Shown piece after piece: positions 52,796 through 63,670 of a stretch of DNA of 64,000 bases. Where the stretch lies: contig JAPTOF010000024.1 in NCBI GenBank assembly GCA_028554755.1, forward strand, positions 5,905,001 to 5,969,000, read 5' to 3'. The first letter of the stretch is position 1; each line of letters opens with the position of its first letter. Below the pieces are notes generated by a model. The model was not told the DNA's origin and did no database searches. It was given only the letters and a program-made list of their open reading frames with translations. This stretch comes from Cordia subcordata. Its lineage: Eukaryota; Streptophyta; Magnoliopsida; Boraginales; Cordiaceae. The translations under genes and the position numbers were made by a program.

Positions 52796-54440
52796 TACAA
52801 CATTCTTTTCAAATCTTAGCACTGAAAAAGCAACCAAAGAACAAATGTTCTCTTGTCTCAATCCCATTTTAGCGGAAAACACAAGTAGCATCATAAATAA
52901 CATGTCATGCAAGAAGTTTAAAAAGAGTGGGTAACTTGTCCAGGAAAACCAACCAAAGAATAAAGCCATTTTTGGGAATAATAAGTTTATGCCAAACCAA
53001 CATATGACAGGGAGTCTCTGCCTTCTTTTCTCTAATTCCTTCCCATGTCCTCCTAGAGCAAAATTCTCCCCTATTACCCAGCGTCCACCAAATCTTGTCA
53101 GCACCTTCTGTATAGGCTAGAGCGATACCACGCAGAAAGTGTAACTCTGCTAGTCATCTCCATTGCCCATTGGTCAATAAATCATTCACTTTGCATCCCC
53201 ACCATTGGTTCGGGATAATGATGTGATTATCAACAGCATATTTCCATAATGGACCAACATCCAACCAATTATCCCACATTTGGAATGTATCGTGTCCATT
53301 CTTAATATCATGCTTAATGAACTCCCCAGCTTTGTCCCTAACCTTGAGGATATTTCTTCACGTCCATGAATCATTCTTGTTCATTTTAACTTCCCAAATG
53401 CTTCTTCTTTTCAAGATAACTAGATGACCCTAAGTGGCCCATAAAGAATTTCTATCCACATACAAGTGCCAAAATTGTTTAAGACTTGCAACAAGGTTAA
53501 TGTCCTGTACCCTCCTTATACCCAAACCCCTCTCTTGTATCGCCCTGCACAACTCTTCCCAAGCAACTCTCCCACCTCCTTTAGTATCGCAGTTACCCTT
53601 TCAAAGGAACCTGGCCAATGTGCTTTCCACATCTCTAATAACAACTTTTAAGAGCAGGAAAACATTACTCCAATAGTACGTGAGACTAAGGAGAACACTT
53701 TTAATTAGTTGCACCCTTCCCATGTAGGTGAGCCACCTTATTGACCAATGCTCTTTTCTTCTAGTAATCTTCTCAACAAGGGTATGACAATCACTGCGAG
53801 TAACCCTGCCAGTAATCATTGGGATCCCAAGATATCGAACTGGTAGCCACCCCTCTTTAATATTCAAATCCTTGCAAATTTCTTCCTTAAGTCTATCACA
53901 ACACCCTACAAAATAAGTCTCACTTTTGGTCTCATTTATCAGCAACCCTGACATTTTCAGCAAAGATCCTCAATGCTGTTTTAATAACACGAATAGAGCC
54001 TAGATTAGCTTTAGTGAAAATGAACAAATCATCTGCAACGGTAAGGTGATTAAGCTCAGTCTTCTTACACTTTGGATGAAAACTGAATTCTTTTTTCTAG
54101 CTTCCAATATTCGGCAAGCCCGATAAAACCTCCATCAGAATCACAAAAATATAAAGTGAAAGTGGATCACCTTACCTCAGCCCTTTTTTTCCTTTAAAGA
54201 ACCCCTCAACCCATTTATACTAATGGAGAACGATGTGGAAGAGATACTCATCCAAACCCAATTAACAAACACCTCTCGAAATTTCAATGCCCTTAAAATC
54301 TTCAAGATAAAACTCCAGTGCACCATGTCATATGCCTTCATGATATCAAATTTCATTGCACATTGGGCACTAATGTATTTTCTTCCATAATTTCAAACAA
54401 TCTCTTGCACCATTAGCACATTGTCCAGCATTCTTCTTCC
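52796..54440 (-). pseudogene. LINE ORF2: C-terminal part of RT and zinc-finger-like region
   Basis: The minus-strand frames include the RT catalytic box 'VADDLFIF' near 54,020-54,045 (usually FADD; the Asp pair is kept). After it come 'GLLINETKSETYFVG', 'VRYLGIPMITGRVTRSDC' and 'HWSIRWLTYMGRVQLIKSVL' (53,963-53,601). Further on are 'WLVFLDKLPTLF'-like and 'WKE' motifs of the zf-RVT region (53,104-52,796). Many stops. The element is cut at 52,796 by the Copia insertion; the last part of ORF2 is at 45,704-46,054. Confidence 0.88.
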
Positions 54441-55390
54441 CGACATTTAGTTAACTGAAATAATATCTTTCATCACTCCCTTAAGCCACTTTGCAATAAT
54501 TTTCAAAATTCCTTTATACACCACATTACAACAAGAAATAGGTCGGTAATCATTAACTCTCGAAGGGTTTTGTACCTGGAACAAGTGAAATTGCTGTAAC
54601 ATTGAACTCCTTAAGAATGCACTTGTCTCTAAAAGCCGACTAAATAGCTTGACAAATATCATCATCCACAATATTCCATGCAACCTTAAAAAATTTTGAG
54701 GTGTAACCATCTGGACCCGAACTCTTATCCTCATCAATGGAGATGAAAGCTGCTTTAATCTCCTTGTCCATAATTGGAGCAATCAACTGACTTACAAAAG
54801 ATGGCCCAATCTTCTTTTGTAAAATATCTTCACTGTCCCTTACTAAGTAATCTTCCATTTGAAGATTATCATTTCCTAGCATGTTCTGATAATGCCTAAC
54901 AATTGAATCCACAATCTCCTCATGCGAATCAATCAAAGAACCATCTTCATTTACCAAGGTGGAAATCTTGTCCCTTGCTCTTCGCCCTTTGACCGCTTTA
55001 TGGAAAAAGGCAGTATTAGGGTCACCTTTCTTAATCCATAGCACTTTAGATTTTTGGCGCAACATAGCCTCTTCTGTATCAAGTGCTTCTTCCAATTTGG
55101 CTCTCAGGCTAGCTTCTTCAACAATTGAGTGACCAGTGTTTAAAGAGCTAAGACCTCTTATCTGCGATTGACTGAGCTCAATCCTTAACTCTTCAATTTT
55201 TGCTTCCATATTTTGGAATTCCCTCCTGTTAAGTTCCTTTAATTTTCCTTTCAGAATCTTGAGCTTCTTTACTAGACAATACATTGGAGTACCAGTAATT
55301 CGTTCCTTCTACACATCCTCCATAGTCTGAAGAAAATTCTCACTTTTTGTCCATTCATTATAAAACTTAAATGGAGGTTTTCTTCTAACC
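54441..55390 (-). pseudogene. LINE ORF2: RT N-terminal and fingers region
   Basis: The frame 55,284-54,640 is open for 214 codons and reads 'LWIKKGDPNTAFFHKAVKGR', 'INTLVNEDG'-like sequence, 'DKEIKAAFISIDEDKSSGPD' and 'GYTSKFFKVAWNIV'. These are the conserved blocks before and in the first RT motif of plant L1 elements. The next frame (54,782-54,447) contains 'VNDYRPISCCNVVYKGILKI', the RT motif with 'RPISCCNVxYK'. Frameshifts lie between them. Confidence 0.92.
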
Positions 55391-56103
55391 ATATGCTACA
55401 GCATTTTAAGCACCAATTTACAATTGTCCGTCACTCCCGATGGCCTAATCTCTAATCCCGACTCTGTAAACTCATACATCCACGCTGCATTAATAAAGGC
55501 TCTGTCAATTCTACTGGCTCTTCTATTCAAACCATCCCCTCCATTACTCCAAGTAAACTCTAGGCCAATGCTCTGATGTTCAATCAACTCTGTTTCATAT
55601 AAGCATTCCATAAATTCTGATGCACTATTCAAAATGTAAGAGCAGTTCAATCTATCTGCTGTCCTCAAAATGTTGTTAAAATCTCCCATTAGGCACCAAG
55701 GTTTATCACCCACCATCCTTTGCTATTGACTAATCTTCTTCCACAATTCCCCTTTCTCCATGTAACCATTCCTGCCATAGATAGCATAAAAGTAAACATT
55801 TGTTGTAGAGCAACCCTCTTTTGCACTAAATAAAATTGCTTGATCAATTTCCTCAATCTTTTGCACATCAATCATTGCCTTATTCCAGAGAACCCACATT
55901 TGACCTTCAAGGAAAGAACTATAGTTGTCCAACAAGTCCCAACCCTTAAACATTTTATTCACAATCCCTACTGCCTGCGATTGTTCGATTTTTGTCTCCA
56001 AAAGGAACAAAATACTTAAGTTTATTGTTCGAGCAAAAACGTGGGCTTCTCATTGTTTAATCTTTTTGTTAAGCCCATGCACATTCCACAATCCCATAAT
56101 CAT
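55391..56103 (-). pseudogene. LINE ORF2: apurinic-like endonuclease domain
   Basis: The start ATG (complement of 56,101-56,103) gives 'MIMGLWNVHGLNKKIKQ', the standard L1 start (WNVRGLN). It then reads 'FLLETKIEQS' (catalytic Glu), 'YGRNGYMEKGELW', 'CLMGDFNNIL' (Asp-Asn), 'RASRIDRAFIN' (Arg-Ile-Asp) and 'GVTDNCKLVL'. In this last motif the family SDH triad is TDN, so the catalytic His is lost. This nuclease would nick target DNA to prime reverse transcription. Stops occur near 56,053 and 55,723. Confidence 0.9.
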
Positions 56104-56109
56104 TTGTTA

Positions 56110-57345
56110 ATGTCTGGTGGACTAGGATCTTTCCCAGACAACCCTTGCTCTCGCGCACTTTTGAAGTCAACCAACATACCCTTTAAAGACCTTTCTTCTT
56201 CCTACAAGGAAAGAAATTTGTTATTGATGATAGTAGACCCAGAACTAGATGACGGGTTCCCTTTCTCCAGATTACTTCCTTTATTCTTCGCCTTTCTCTA
56301 ATCATCTTCTCCATTATCCTTGCACACTTTATTTTCTCCTCCGTCTCCTGCCCTGCATTCTTTCGTGCCTTTAATACCATTCTCTGCCCCCTGCACAAGA
56401 GTCATAACAGGTTTACCACTGTCCTCCGAATTTTTAGAGATTACTCTCCATTCTTCCTTACGATTTGGGCATTTATCTTCCTTGTGACCAAGTTTCTTAC
56501 ATGGGCAACAATAGCTGGGTTGCCAAGTAAACTCCACCCTAACTTCCACAATATTTCCATCACTCAATCTAACCTTAATCGTAGATGGGAACTCTTTCGC
56601 CAAGTCCACCTTAACGTTGACCTTAGCAAAATTCAGTCTCGTCCTTGATTCTGTAGCCGCATCAATCTGAAGTGGATTTCCCAATGTGCTTGCCAATAAA
56701 CTTAAGCCTTTTTGTGTCCACATGTCGCCTAGAACATTATTCAACTTAATCCACTGTGGTATACTATATGTCTTAAATTTTTCCCACTTAAGATTAGGTT
56801 TCGATCTGTGAAGTAACAGAAGTTTATTACCAACATGCAAGAACTGCTCCAACACCTTTCTACACTTTTCCTCACCTTCAAATAGAAAAACATATAGGCC
56901 ATCATACCCTGTTTTAATTTTGACCCTCCCAAATTTCCCTGACTGATGATTCACCATACTTCTAACCATAAAAAATAGAGGGACTCGCTCCAAGAACTAT
57001 CCCACTAAGCAAGTGTTCCAATATGCAATCCCTTCCTCAATCATAGATTCAAAGGGAGTAAGAAGAATAGTACCTATCTCAACTTCTTGAACATTAGGTT
57101 CAGCAAAAGACAACTTCATAGAATCTTTATAAGAGCCATTGAACAAATTGTTCCATGGTTTGAGGAGTTCTTTCCTCTCATTCCCTTTTTCCTCCCATAT
57201 AGCATCCTCTACCATAACCTAGGATTCTTTACTCACCTTCAAATCTAAATCTTCCCCTCCTGCAGGCAAATGTGGAAAGTCCTCCACCTAGACAACCATA
57301 CCTCCTCTGCCAAAGGTGATAAGGTTAGGGCTTTTCTCCATATCT
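56110..57345 (-). pseudogene. LINE ORF1, nucleic-acid-binding protein with CCHC finger
   Basis: Translation from about 57,343 downward includes 'NVQEVEIGTILLTPFES' and 'IEEGIAYWNTCLVG', a stop, then the 231-codon frame 56,993-56,298. That frame holds 'YDGLYVFLFEGEEKCRKVLE', 'SIPQWIKLNNVLGDMWTQKG', 'RLNFAKVNVKVDLAKEFPST' and a zinc knuckle 'CCPCKKLGHKEDKC' (CX2CX4HX4C). This is the DUF4283/zf-CCHC_4 arrangement of plant L1 ORF1. The C-terminal tail continues past a stop to about 56,110. Confidence 0.92.
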
Positions 57346-57777
57346 GTAAAAAAATCACTTAAGACCACCTTCTTAGCAAAATCATTCCCAGCCTTGAAGA
57401 TACCAGGCCCTTAGGCCTTCCTCGCCATGCCAAGCTGATAGGTAGCTGAAACCAGAGAAAAGGAGGAGAAGAAGAAAGGAAAAACAAGCCAGAAGGATAA
57501 AGGATCAAGGAGACCAAGGACAAAAACAAGGAAGAAAAAATAAAAGAAAAGAGAAAAGAAAAAAGAATGAACAGACAGAGGCAAAATGAGGAAGACAAGA
57601 GGAGTAAAGTGAAAGGACCAGAGAGTGAAAGAAGAAGAAAAGAAGCAGAAAGAAAGGGAAGAAGAAGGCTGTGATGATAAAGAGAACAGAGCGACGATGA
57701 ATCCGAGGTAGACGACCCTCTTGCTATTATGTGCTCAGAGAAAATCTGGAAGAGAGAGAAAGGATTTCATCTTATAT
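57346..57777 (-). other. LINE 5' UTR, pyrimidine-rich in sense
   Basis: The plus strand is a nearly pure purine stretch at about 57,450-57,665 (GAAGAAGG-type repeats), so the LINE sense strand is C/T-rich, as is common in plant L1 leaders. It would contain the internal promoter. No ORF of interest. Confidence 0.65.
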
Positions 57778-57790
57778 ACCCTTGAAAAGA
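57778..57790. other. LINE target-site duplication, right copy
   Basis: ACCCTTGAAAAGA, the same as 45,678-45,690. Confidence 0.9.
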
Positions 57791-58305
57791 TGATGATGAT
57801 GACCTTTTTGTTATCTAACTGCAATTATATCTCATACTTTACGACTAATAGAATGACAATCCTTATCTATTTTATTTAATAAATGTCTAAGACTAGAAAA
57901 GATAATTGAGTTTCCTTTATCATTCACACAACTACTTAAATGACAAACCTGGTCTAGTAATTTATTTTGAATAATTTTGGATGCAAAGCACAAAAGCAAC
58001 AACATTAAAGAAGAAACAAAACTTAAAAGATTCTTCCATATAGGCCTCTTAGGCATATAGTGATCATGGGTCGTAGCCTTACAAGTAAATTTTTGCCTAC
58101 CAAAGGGAGGATCCTAATTCAAGAGGTATCTATTATGAAAATAAGAGAAAAGAGGTAGAAAAAAAAGAAAAAAAAATGAAAGAGAAACATGTAGCATATT
58201 TTGCTTGTAATGAGTCAATCAAATACCTTACCAATTTTTCATGATTGATTAATGCTGATTTGTGAATGTCTTTTCTGCTACCTTTCGTTGAAAAAACACG
58301 TCTTT
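57791..58305. other. Flanking DNA between LINE and Tork element
   Basis: Non-repetitive AT-rich DNA. A minus-strand 74-codon frame (58,056-57,832, 'PIWKNLLSFVSSLMLLLLCF') has one hydrophobic segment but no family I recognise, and may be part of an old gene or chance. Short ATG repeats (TGATGATGATGATG) lie at 57,790-57,802. Confidence 0.4.
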
Positions 58306-58310
58306 CTAAT
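58306..58310. other. Tork element target-site duplication CTAAT, left copy
   Basis: CTAAT here and at 63,586-63,590 exactly flank the element. Confidence 0.93.
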
Positions 58311-58643
58311 TGTTGGGGAAAAACATGCAAACATGATGAACACGAGAAGAAAAACGAACGCAAGAGAATTAAGTGATTCGGCCTTAAAGCCTACATTCAC
58401 TGGCAACAGAGAACAATTTATTATTGATCAATGAATCTTACAAGGCTCATACTCTGGTTTCTCTCACACTTCTAACACAATGAGTATTGCCACATATTTA
58501 TAGTGCAAAGATTTCCTAAAACCTATGAAGTAGAAAAGGTAACTAATTAATTATGATCTAGAAACGGTAACAAACTATAAGGTAATATGCATACAAGGTA
58601 ATTTGATATTCTTGTTGCCCAAGAATACAAGCCACATTCAACA
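58311..58643 (-). repeat. Tork 3' LTR (333 bp)
   Basis: Plus-sense ends TGTTGGGGAA and CACATTCAACA. It matches 63,256-63,585. Both ends are short inverted repeats (TGTTG..CAACA). Confidence 0.94.
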
Positions 58644-58657
58644 AATCTCCACCTTGG
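58644..58657 (-). other. Tork polypurine tract
   Basis: The complement is CCAAGGTGGAGATT, immediately before the 3' LTR. It is the usual Copia form (AAGGTGGAGATT). Confidence 0.9.
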
Positions 58658-58679
58658 CACATATTTGCTCCAATCAACA

Positions 58680-59210
58680 CACCATCATCCCTACTGCCAA
58701 CTGCCCCTAAGGGCTCAATGCTCCGTACCACAAATAGCAACCAAGTCTAACCAATGCTTGAACTTGTTGACTGAAACCGCCTTAGTCATCATATCTACTA
58801 GATTCTCATGGGTAGATATCTTCTGCACCAATATGATCCCTTGTGATACAACATCTCTGATAAAGTGATATCTAACATCAATGTGTTTAGTCCTCTCATG
58901 ATACATCTGATTCTTCGTCAGATGGATTGCACTCGGGCTATCACAAAAGAATGTACTTGTATCTTGCTACAGTCCAAGATCACGAACCAGGCCTTGTAAC
59001 CACATGGCCTTCTTCACAGCTTCTACAATTGCCGTGTACTCCGCCTCAGTAGTCGACAATGCCACAGTAGACTGTAATGTCATTTTCCAACTGATAGCAC
59101 ATCCAGAGAGCGTAAACACGTAACCCGTCAGAGATCTTCTCTAATCAAGGTTACCTGCAAAGTCTAAATCACAATAACCCATCAGCCTCACACAATCTTC
59201 AATCATCTTA
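58680..59210 (-). pseudogene. Tork pol: RNase H
   Basis: Minus-strand translation reads 'GYCDLDFAGNLD', a stop, 'RRSLTGYVFTLSGCAISWK', 'ALSTTEAEYTAIVEA', 'SAIHLTKN' and 'HERTKHIDVRYHFIRDVVSQ' (58,906-58,715), ending 'FKHWLDLVAICGTEH'. Asp, Glu and His positions of the fold are retained, but at least two stops break it. Family role: degrading the RNA of the RNA-DNA hybrid. Confidence 0.9.
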
Positions 59211-60103
59211 CTAAACTGCAAAACCTACATTCACAGTGCCAGCCAAATATCTCATTATCCATTTCACCGCTTCCCAGTGTGCTTTTCCAGGCGATGCCAT
59301 ATACCTGCTCATAACACTAATTGCATGTGAAATGTCAGGACGAGTGCACACCATAGCATATATCAAACTACCAACAGCACTCGAGTATGGAACATGAGAC
59401 ATATGCCCTACCTCGTCCTCAGTTTTAGGTGACAAATCTGTGGACAACTTGAAATGAGCAGCAAGTGGCACACTCACAGGCTTAGCTTTATACATCCTGA
59501 AACGCTCCAGCACCTTCTCAATATAACTCTGTTGAGACAAGAATAGCTTTCTAGCATTTCTATCCTTGCGAATCTCCATGCCAAAAATCTTTTTTGCTGC
59601 TCCAAGATCCTTTATTTCAAACTCATCACCCAACTACTTCTTTAATTTGTCAATGGTAAACATGCTTTTAGTAGCAATAAGCATATCATCGACATACAAT
59701 AACAAGTACATAAATGAACCATCTGGCAGCTTCTTGAGATACACACAACTGTCATAGGCACTCCTTATGTATCCGGTGCCTACCATGAATGTGTCAAATC
59801 TCTTGTACCACTGGCGGCTGCTTCAACCCATACAAGGACTTCTTCAGTTTGCAAACAAGGTTCTCCTTACCAGGAACTACATACCCCTTCAATTGACTTA
59901 TGTAAATCTACTCTTCAAGATCACCATGCAAAAACATTGTTTTCACATCTAGCTACTCAAGCTCTAAGTCATGAAGAACAACCAAGGCAAGTAAAACCCT
60001 GATAGAACTATGCTTCACAACCAGAGAGAACACTTCGTTGAAGTCAACACCCTCCCTTTGTGTATAGCCTTTTGCCACCAATCGTGCCTTGTATTGAGGA
60101 CCT
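59211..60103 (-). pseudogene. Tork pol: reverse transcriptase, several breaks
   Basis: From the 5' side: 'GVDFNEVFSLVV' near 60,050, 'LDVKTMFLHGDLEE' near 59,940 (first catalytic Asp), 'LVCKLKKSLYGLKQ', then 'YLLLYVDDMLIAT' near 59,665-59,705 with the YVDD box intact. The open frame 59,633-59,211 contains 'MGDEFEIKDLGAAKKIFGME', 'RKLFLSQQSYIEKVLERFRM', 'PYSSAVGSLIYAMVCTRPDI' and 'HWEAVKWIMRYLAGT'. Stops and frameshifts lie between 59,634 and 60,000. Confidence 0.92.
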
Positions 60104-61601
60104 TCAACCCCTGGAGTACCTTTCTTTTTCTTGTAAACCCATTTGCAACTGACAACTCATTGTTCCAGTAGCAATGTTGTACTTCTGTTGTTCAGGCACA
60201 TTTTGGTCATGCTCCTCAGTTGGTTGAGTCGGCTGAATTGGACTGCTACTACTGCTAGATGAAACATTGAAAACATCAGTAAATACCTCCACCTGCTCTT
60301 TGACACCATGGTCTAAACCAGCTATCGCTTTCTCCTTTTCTTGGTTGAATGACGCAGACTCATTGAATGTGGCATCCTTACTGACGAGGAAACCTAGAGC
60401 CTTTGGATCTGTGCACCACAACCTGTAACCTTGCCTCTCGGATGCATAGCCTAGGAATATGTATTTCTTTTCTCTCGGCTCCAACTTGCCATCCTTCACG
60501 TGAACGTATGCAGGGCAACCGAAGACCCTCAATCGAGAGTAGTTAGCAGGCTTACCAGACCATAACTCAAAAGGAGTTTTTAATTCAATAGCTTTGTATG
60601 GAGACCTATTCACCAAGTAGCACGCTGTATTAACGGCTTCAACCAAAAAGTCTTGACTCAAGCTAGAATGGGAGAGCATACAATGAGCTCTCTCCACCAG
60701 AGTTCTATTCATGCATTCTGCAACTCCATTCTGTTGTGGTGTCCCTACACATGTGCGGTGTCTCACAATGCCATGTTTCCTACAGAACTCATCAAACTCT
60801 TTATTACAGTATTCCAACCTATTGTCAGTCCTAAGACGCTTGATCTATTTACCAGTCTGCTTCTTAATCAACGTCTTCGATTCGACAAATGTTGAAAATG
60901 CCTCATCTTTAGTTTTCAAGAAGTATACCCGCACCATCCGAGAGTATGCATCAATGAAAATGATGTAATACCTAGCACCTTTCTTGGAAGGAACTTTATT
61001 AGGACCCCAAAGATCAGAATAAATGTAATCAAGTATACCTTTGGTATTCTCCTGCCCCTTGCTGAACCTTACCCTAGTTTGCTTTCCAAAAACACAATGC
61101 TCGCAAAATTCGAGCTTTCCCGTTCTTTGTCCACAAAGCAAATCCCTCTTGCTCAGCTCGGTTAGTCCCTTCTTGCTCACATGGCCCAATCTTTTGTGTC
61201 ATAACTGTGTGGTGTCATTATCACTCTCCTCGGATGTAATAGCTACAACACCTGTAACCGTACTACCTTGACGAACATATAGGCCGCCAGTCAAGTTCCC
61301 TTTCAAGAGTACAATAGCACCTTTGGTCACCTTGAAGACATCATTCTCACTTCGGAATTTGTACCCATGAGAATCCAAACGATCAAGAGAAATCAAGTTT
61401 TTCTTCAGCTCCGATTCATGCCAACAGTCAAGATATCTTATAATACCATCGAACATCTTTATATTTACGATACCCATTCCTTCCACTTTCAACCAAAAAT
61501 CATTGCCTAGAAAGACTTTCCCTTCTCTTTTGGAATAAGAAGAGAACCAGTCACGCCTAGGACACATATGGAACAATGAACCAGTATCAAGAATCCATTT
61601 A
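60104..61601 (-). pseudogene. Tork pol: protease and integrase
   Basis: The protease site 'WILDTGSLFHMCPRRDWF' (DTGS at 61,578-61,589) opens the frame 61,576-61,199, which continues 'ELKKNLISLDRLDSHGYKF'. A stop follows 'DNDTTQL'. Next is the integrase HHCC finger '[12 protein letters not shown]' with 'CEHCVFGK', and the core: 'YSDLWGP' (Asp), a stop near 60,846, 'RTDNRLEY' (Asp) and 'NGVAECMNRT' (Glu), with 35 residues between the last two. The frame 60,817-60,104 runs 237 codons to a Ser-rich linker. Triad complete, frames broken twice. Confidence 0.93.
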
Positions 61602-62468
61602 TTATGCCACTGTGATGTACTCAGTCAAAACATCTCCAGTACTACTCGAGTTCTTTCCATCACTGTCAGCACTCTCCACCACATTGGCTGAATTCTCCAC
61701 CTTTTTCTTTCCCTTTTTCAGTTTTGGACATTCTTTCTTAATGTGACCTTTCTCACCACACTTGAAATAGCGTAGCTTTCTTGCTCTTGATTTTGACCTT
61801 AACTTACTTTTCTTTCTAACCGAAGATCCCCCTCTATTCTCTGATCTCCCTCTACTCACTAAACCTTCCCCATGAACATTTTCCCTATATCCCAGAATAT
61901 GTGTTTGAAGATCCTTCTATTTTAGTGAAGCAATCATATCCTCAAAGGTAATTTTATTCCTCCCGTACAATATAGTTTCCACAAAGTTCGGTAAGGAGCA
62001 TAATAGGATCATAGCTTGGTCTTCGTCATCAATTTTAACACCCACCTCCTTCAAAGCAATAAAACAAGAGGTAAACTCATCAAGGTGTTGCTTTAGTGAT
62101 GCACCTTCTTTCATTCTAAGATGATACAATCACTTCATCAAGTAGCGGCAATTTGTGAGAGATTTAGTTGTATACAATTCCACCAAAGTATTTCAAGCCT
62201 CAACTGCTGTCGTCTTCTCAGCAATCTCCAGCAATACTTCATTCGTCATGGACATGTGTATTGCACTTAGGGCTTTCGCTTCAAGTTCTTGTTTTGTTGT
62301 TGGTTCCGTCTTCTCCAGGATCACTTCTTCAATAACTTTCCAAAGTCCTTGCATTGTCATAAATGCTTTGAATCTGATCCTCCATAGACTGAAATTCATT
62401 CTCCCATCAAACTTCTCAATTTCAAACTTTCCACCAGTGGAAGACATCTTCGTTTGTACAAAACTCAC
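61602..62468 (-). pseudogene. Tork gag
   Basis: Start at 62,468 ('MSFVQTKMSSTGGKFEIEKF') or, more likely, the inner Met at 62,447. Blocks: 'FDGRMNFSLWRIRFKAFMTM', 'AKALSAIHMSMTNEVLLEI', a stop near 62,193, 'LYHLRMKEGASLKQHLDEF', 'EDQAMILLCSLPNFVETILY' (62,129-61,917), a stop, then 'RYFKCGEKGHIKKEC'. In this knuckle the first Cys is Tyr. The Arg/Lys/Ser-rich region before it binds RNA. Gag and pol are now separated by a one-base frameshift plus stop at about 61,600. Confidence 0.92.
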
Positions 62469-63242
62469 ACTTCAGGATAAAATTTGGCTCAACGGGCTGA
62501 AAAAATAGATTCAGCACGTCGAAAAAGCCTTAGGAACACCCTCAGTCAACTTTGGTCAACATTGGTCAAAGTCAAACCTGTTGGTCAAAGCCAACACCGT
62601 CTTTAAACACGCACTTTGAAGTAGAATATGGAAAAACAGAGCCCAAAATTAGACTTAACACGTCGAAAAACGTAGGGTAAGGCTCTAGTCAAACTCGGTC
62701 AACCCTCGGTCAATGGTCAAAGGTCAAAGTCAAACCACGGTCAACCCCGGTTAACATGGTCAAACAGGTCAACTAGTCAGAATTTTTTGTTTTTTCTTTG
62801 AACTAAATCTAAGTCCAAATAGAAAAATATCCTCCCCTTTTTTTTTTATTATTTTGAACTAACCCAAGCCCAAATCCAAAAAAGAAATTTTAATATTTTT
62901 CTAGCATAGAACCCAAGCCCAACAAAAAAAAAATAATTAACCTGCTTTACAAACTTGAATCAATTCCCAAAAAAAATATCTAAATACCCAAAACCAACCT
63001 CAAGAGCATGCAAACTCTATCTTCTTTGCTTGTTCTTCAAAGCCAAACACAAACCACAACCCACCGACGTAAGCTTTTACTCTAGTCACCAACGCTCAAC
63101 GTAGACAGCACCGGAGCACTCCTCACCGAGCAAAGACCTTTGTTTGGTTAGGCACCATTTAGTTTGAGTAATTTTGGTTTCACAGTGAGTTTTGATTTTT
63201 TTCTTCTTTTTTCCCTCTCACGGCGGATTAGCACAAATGCTC
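62469..63242 (-). other. Tork 5' leader
   Basis: Untranslated leader between PBS and gag. Repeated 'GGTCAA' / 'GTCAAAG' motifs at 62,540-62,780 (TTGACC in sense) form an irregular cluster resembling W-box cores (TTGAC), which could affect transcription. The frame at 63,148-63,351 overlaps the PBS and LTR and is not a gene. Confidence 0.5.
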
Positions 63243-63253
63243 TAGATACTAGT
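63243..63253 (-). other. Tork primer binding site, degenerate
   Basis: The complement just inside the 5' LTR reads 'CTAGTATCTAGAG', an altered form of the tRNA-iMet site TTGGTATCAGAG. Confidence 0.6.
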
Positions 63254-63255
63254 TT

Positions 63256-63585
63256 GTTGGGGAAAGACATGCAAACACGAAGAATATGAGAAGAAAAAAA
63301 CACAAGAGAATTATGTGGTTTGGCCTTAAAGCCTACATCCACGGGCAACATAGAACAATTTATTATTGATCAGCGAATCTTACAGGGCTCATACTCTGGT
63401 TTCTCTCACACTTCTAACACAATGAGTATTGCCACATATTTATAGTGCAAAGGTTTCCTAAAGTCTATTAAGCAGAAAAGGCAACTAATTAATTATGATC
63501 TAGAAAAGGTAACAAGCTATAAGGTAATATGCACACAAAGTAATTTGCTATTCTTGTTGCCCAAGAATACAGGCCATATTCAACA
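63256..63585 (-). repeat. Tork 5' LTR (330 bp)
   Basis: TGTTGGGGAA..ATATTCAACA in plus sense; collinear with 58,311-58,643. A 'TATTTATAGTG' block at about 63,435-63,446 reads CACTATAAATA in sense, a good TATA box for the LTR promoter. Confidence 0.94.
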
Positions 63586-63623
63586 CTAATAAAGTAAGAT
63601 TGATATAATGCTCAAGCCATACA

Positions 63624-63670
<47 letters not shown>

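Larger units (their letters stand above)
45691..57777 (-). mobile_element. L1-type LINE, split by a Copia insertion
   Basis: On the minus strand it runs from the 5' end at 57,777 to a poly(A) tail (12 T on plus, 45,692-45,703). Flanking 13-bp duplications are exact. Without the Copia insert (46,064-52,786) and one copy of its duplication, about 5.36 kb remain. The order is 5' UTR, ORF1 (nucleic-acid-binding protein with CCHC), ORF2 (endonuclease, RT, C-terminal Cys/His region), 3' UTR. The intact 5' end and TSD show a full-length insertion. Both ORFs now have stops. Confidence 0.93.
58311..63585 (-). mobile_element. Ty1/Copia retrotransposon of the Tork (Tnt1-like) lineage, 5275 bp
   Basis: Complete: 5' LTR (63,585-63,256 on minus), PBS, gag, protease, integrase, RT, RNase H, PPT, 3' LTR (58,643-58,311), with perfect TSD CTAAT. 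The LTRs differ at roughly one base in ten by eye. Pol order (integrase before RT) marks Copia; 'KKNLISLDRLDSHGYK' and the short LTRs fit Tork. Stops and frameshifts are scattered through RT and RNase H, but many catalytic motifs remain. Confidence 0.95.

Noticed and set aside
57832..58056. Minus-strand 74-codon ORF as a host gene
   Set aside because: Short, hydrophobic and unmatched to any family I know; mentioned only in the flanking entry.
58252..58434. Plus-strand ORF across the Tork LTR start
   Set aside because: It spans the TSD and LTR boundary and has no domain; chance reading.
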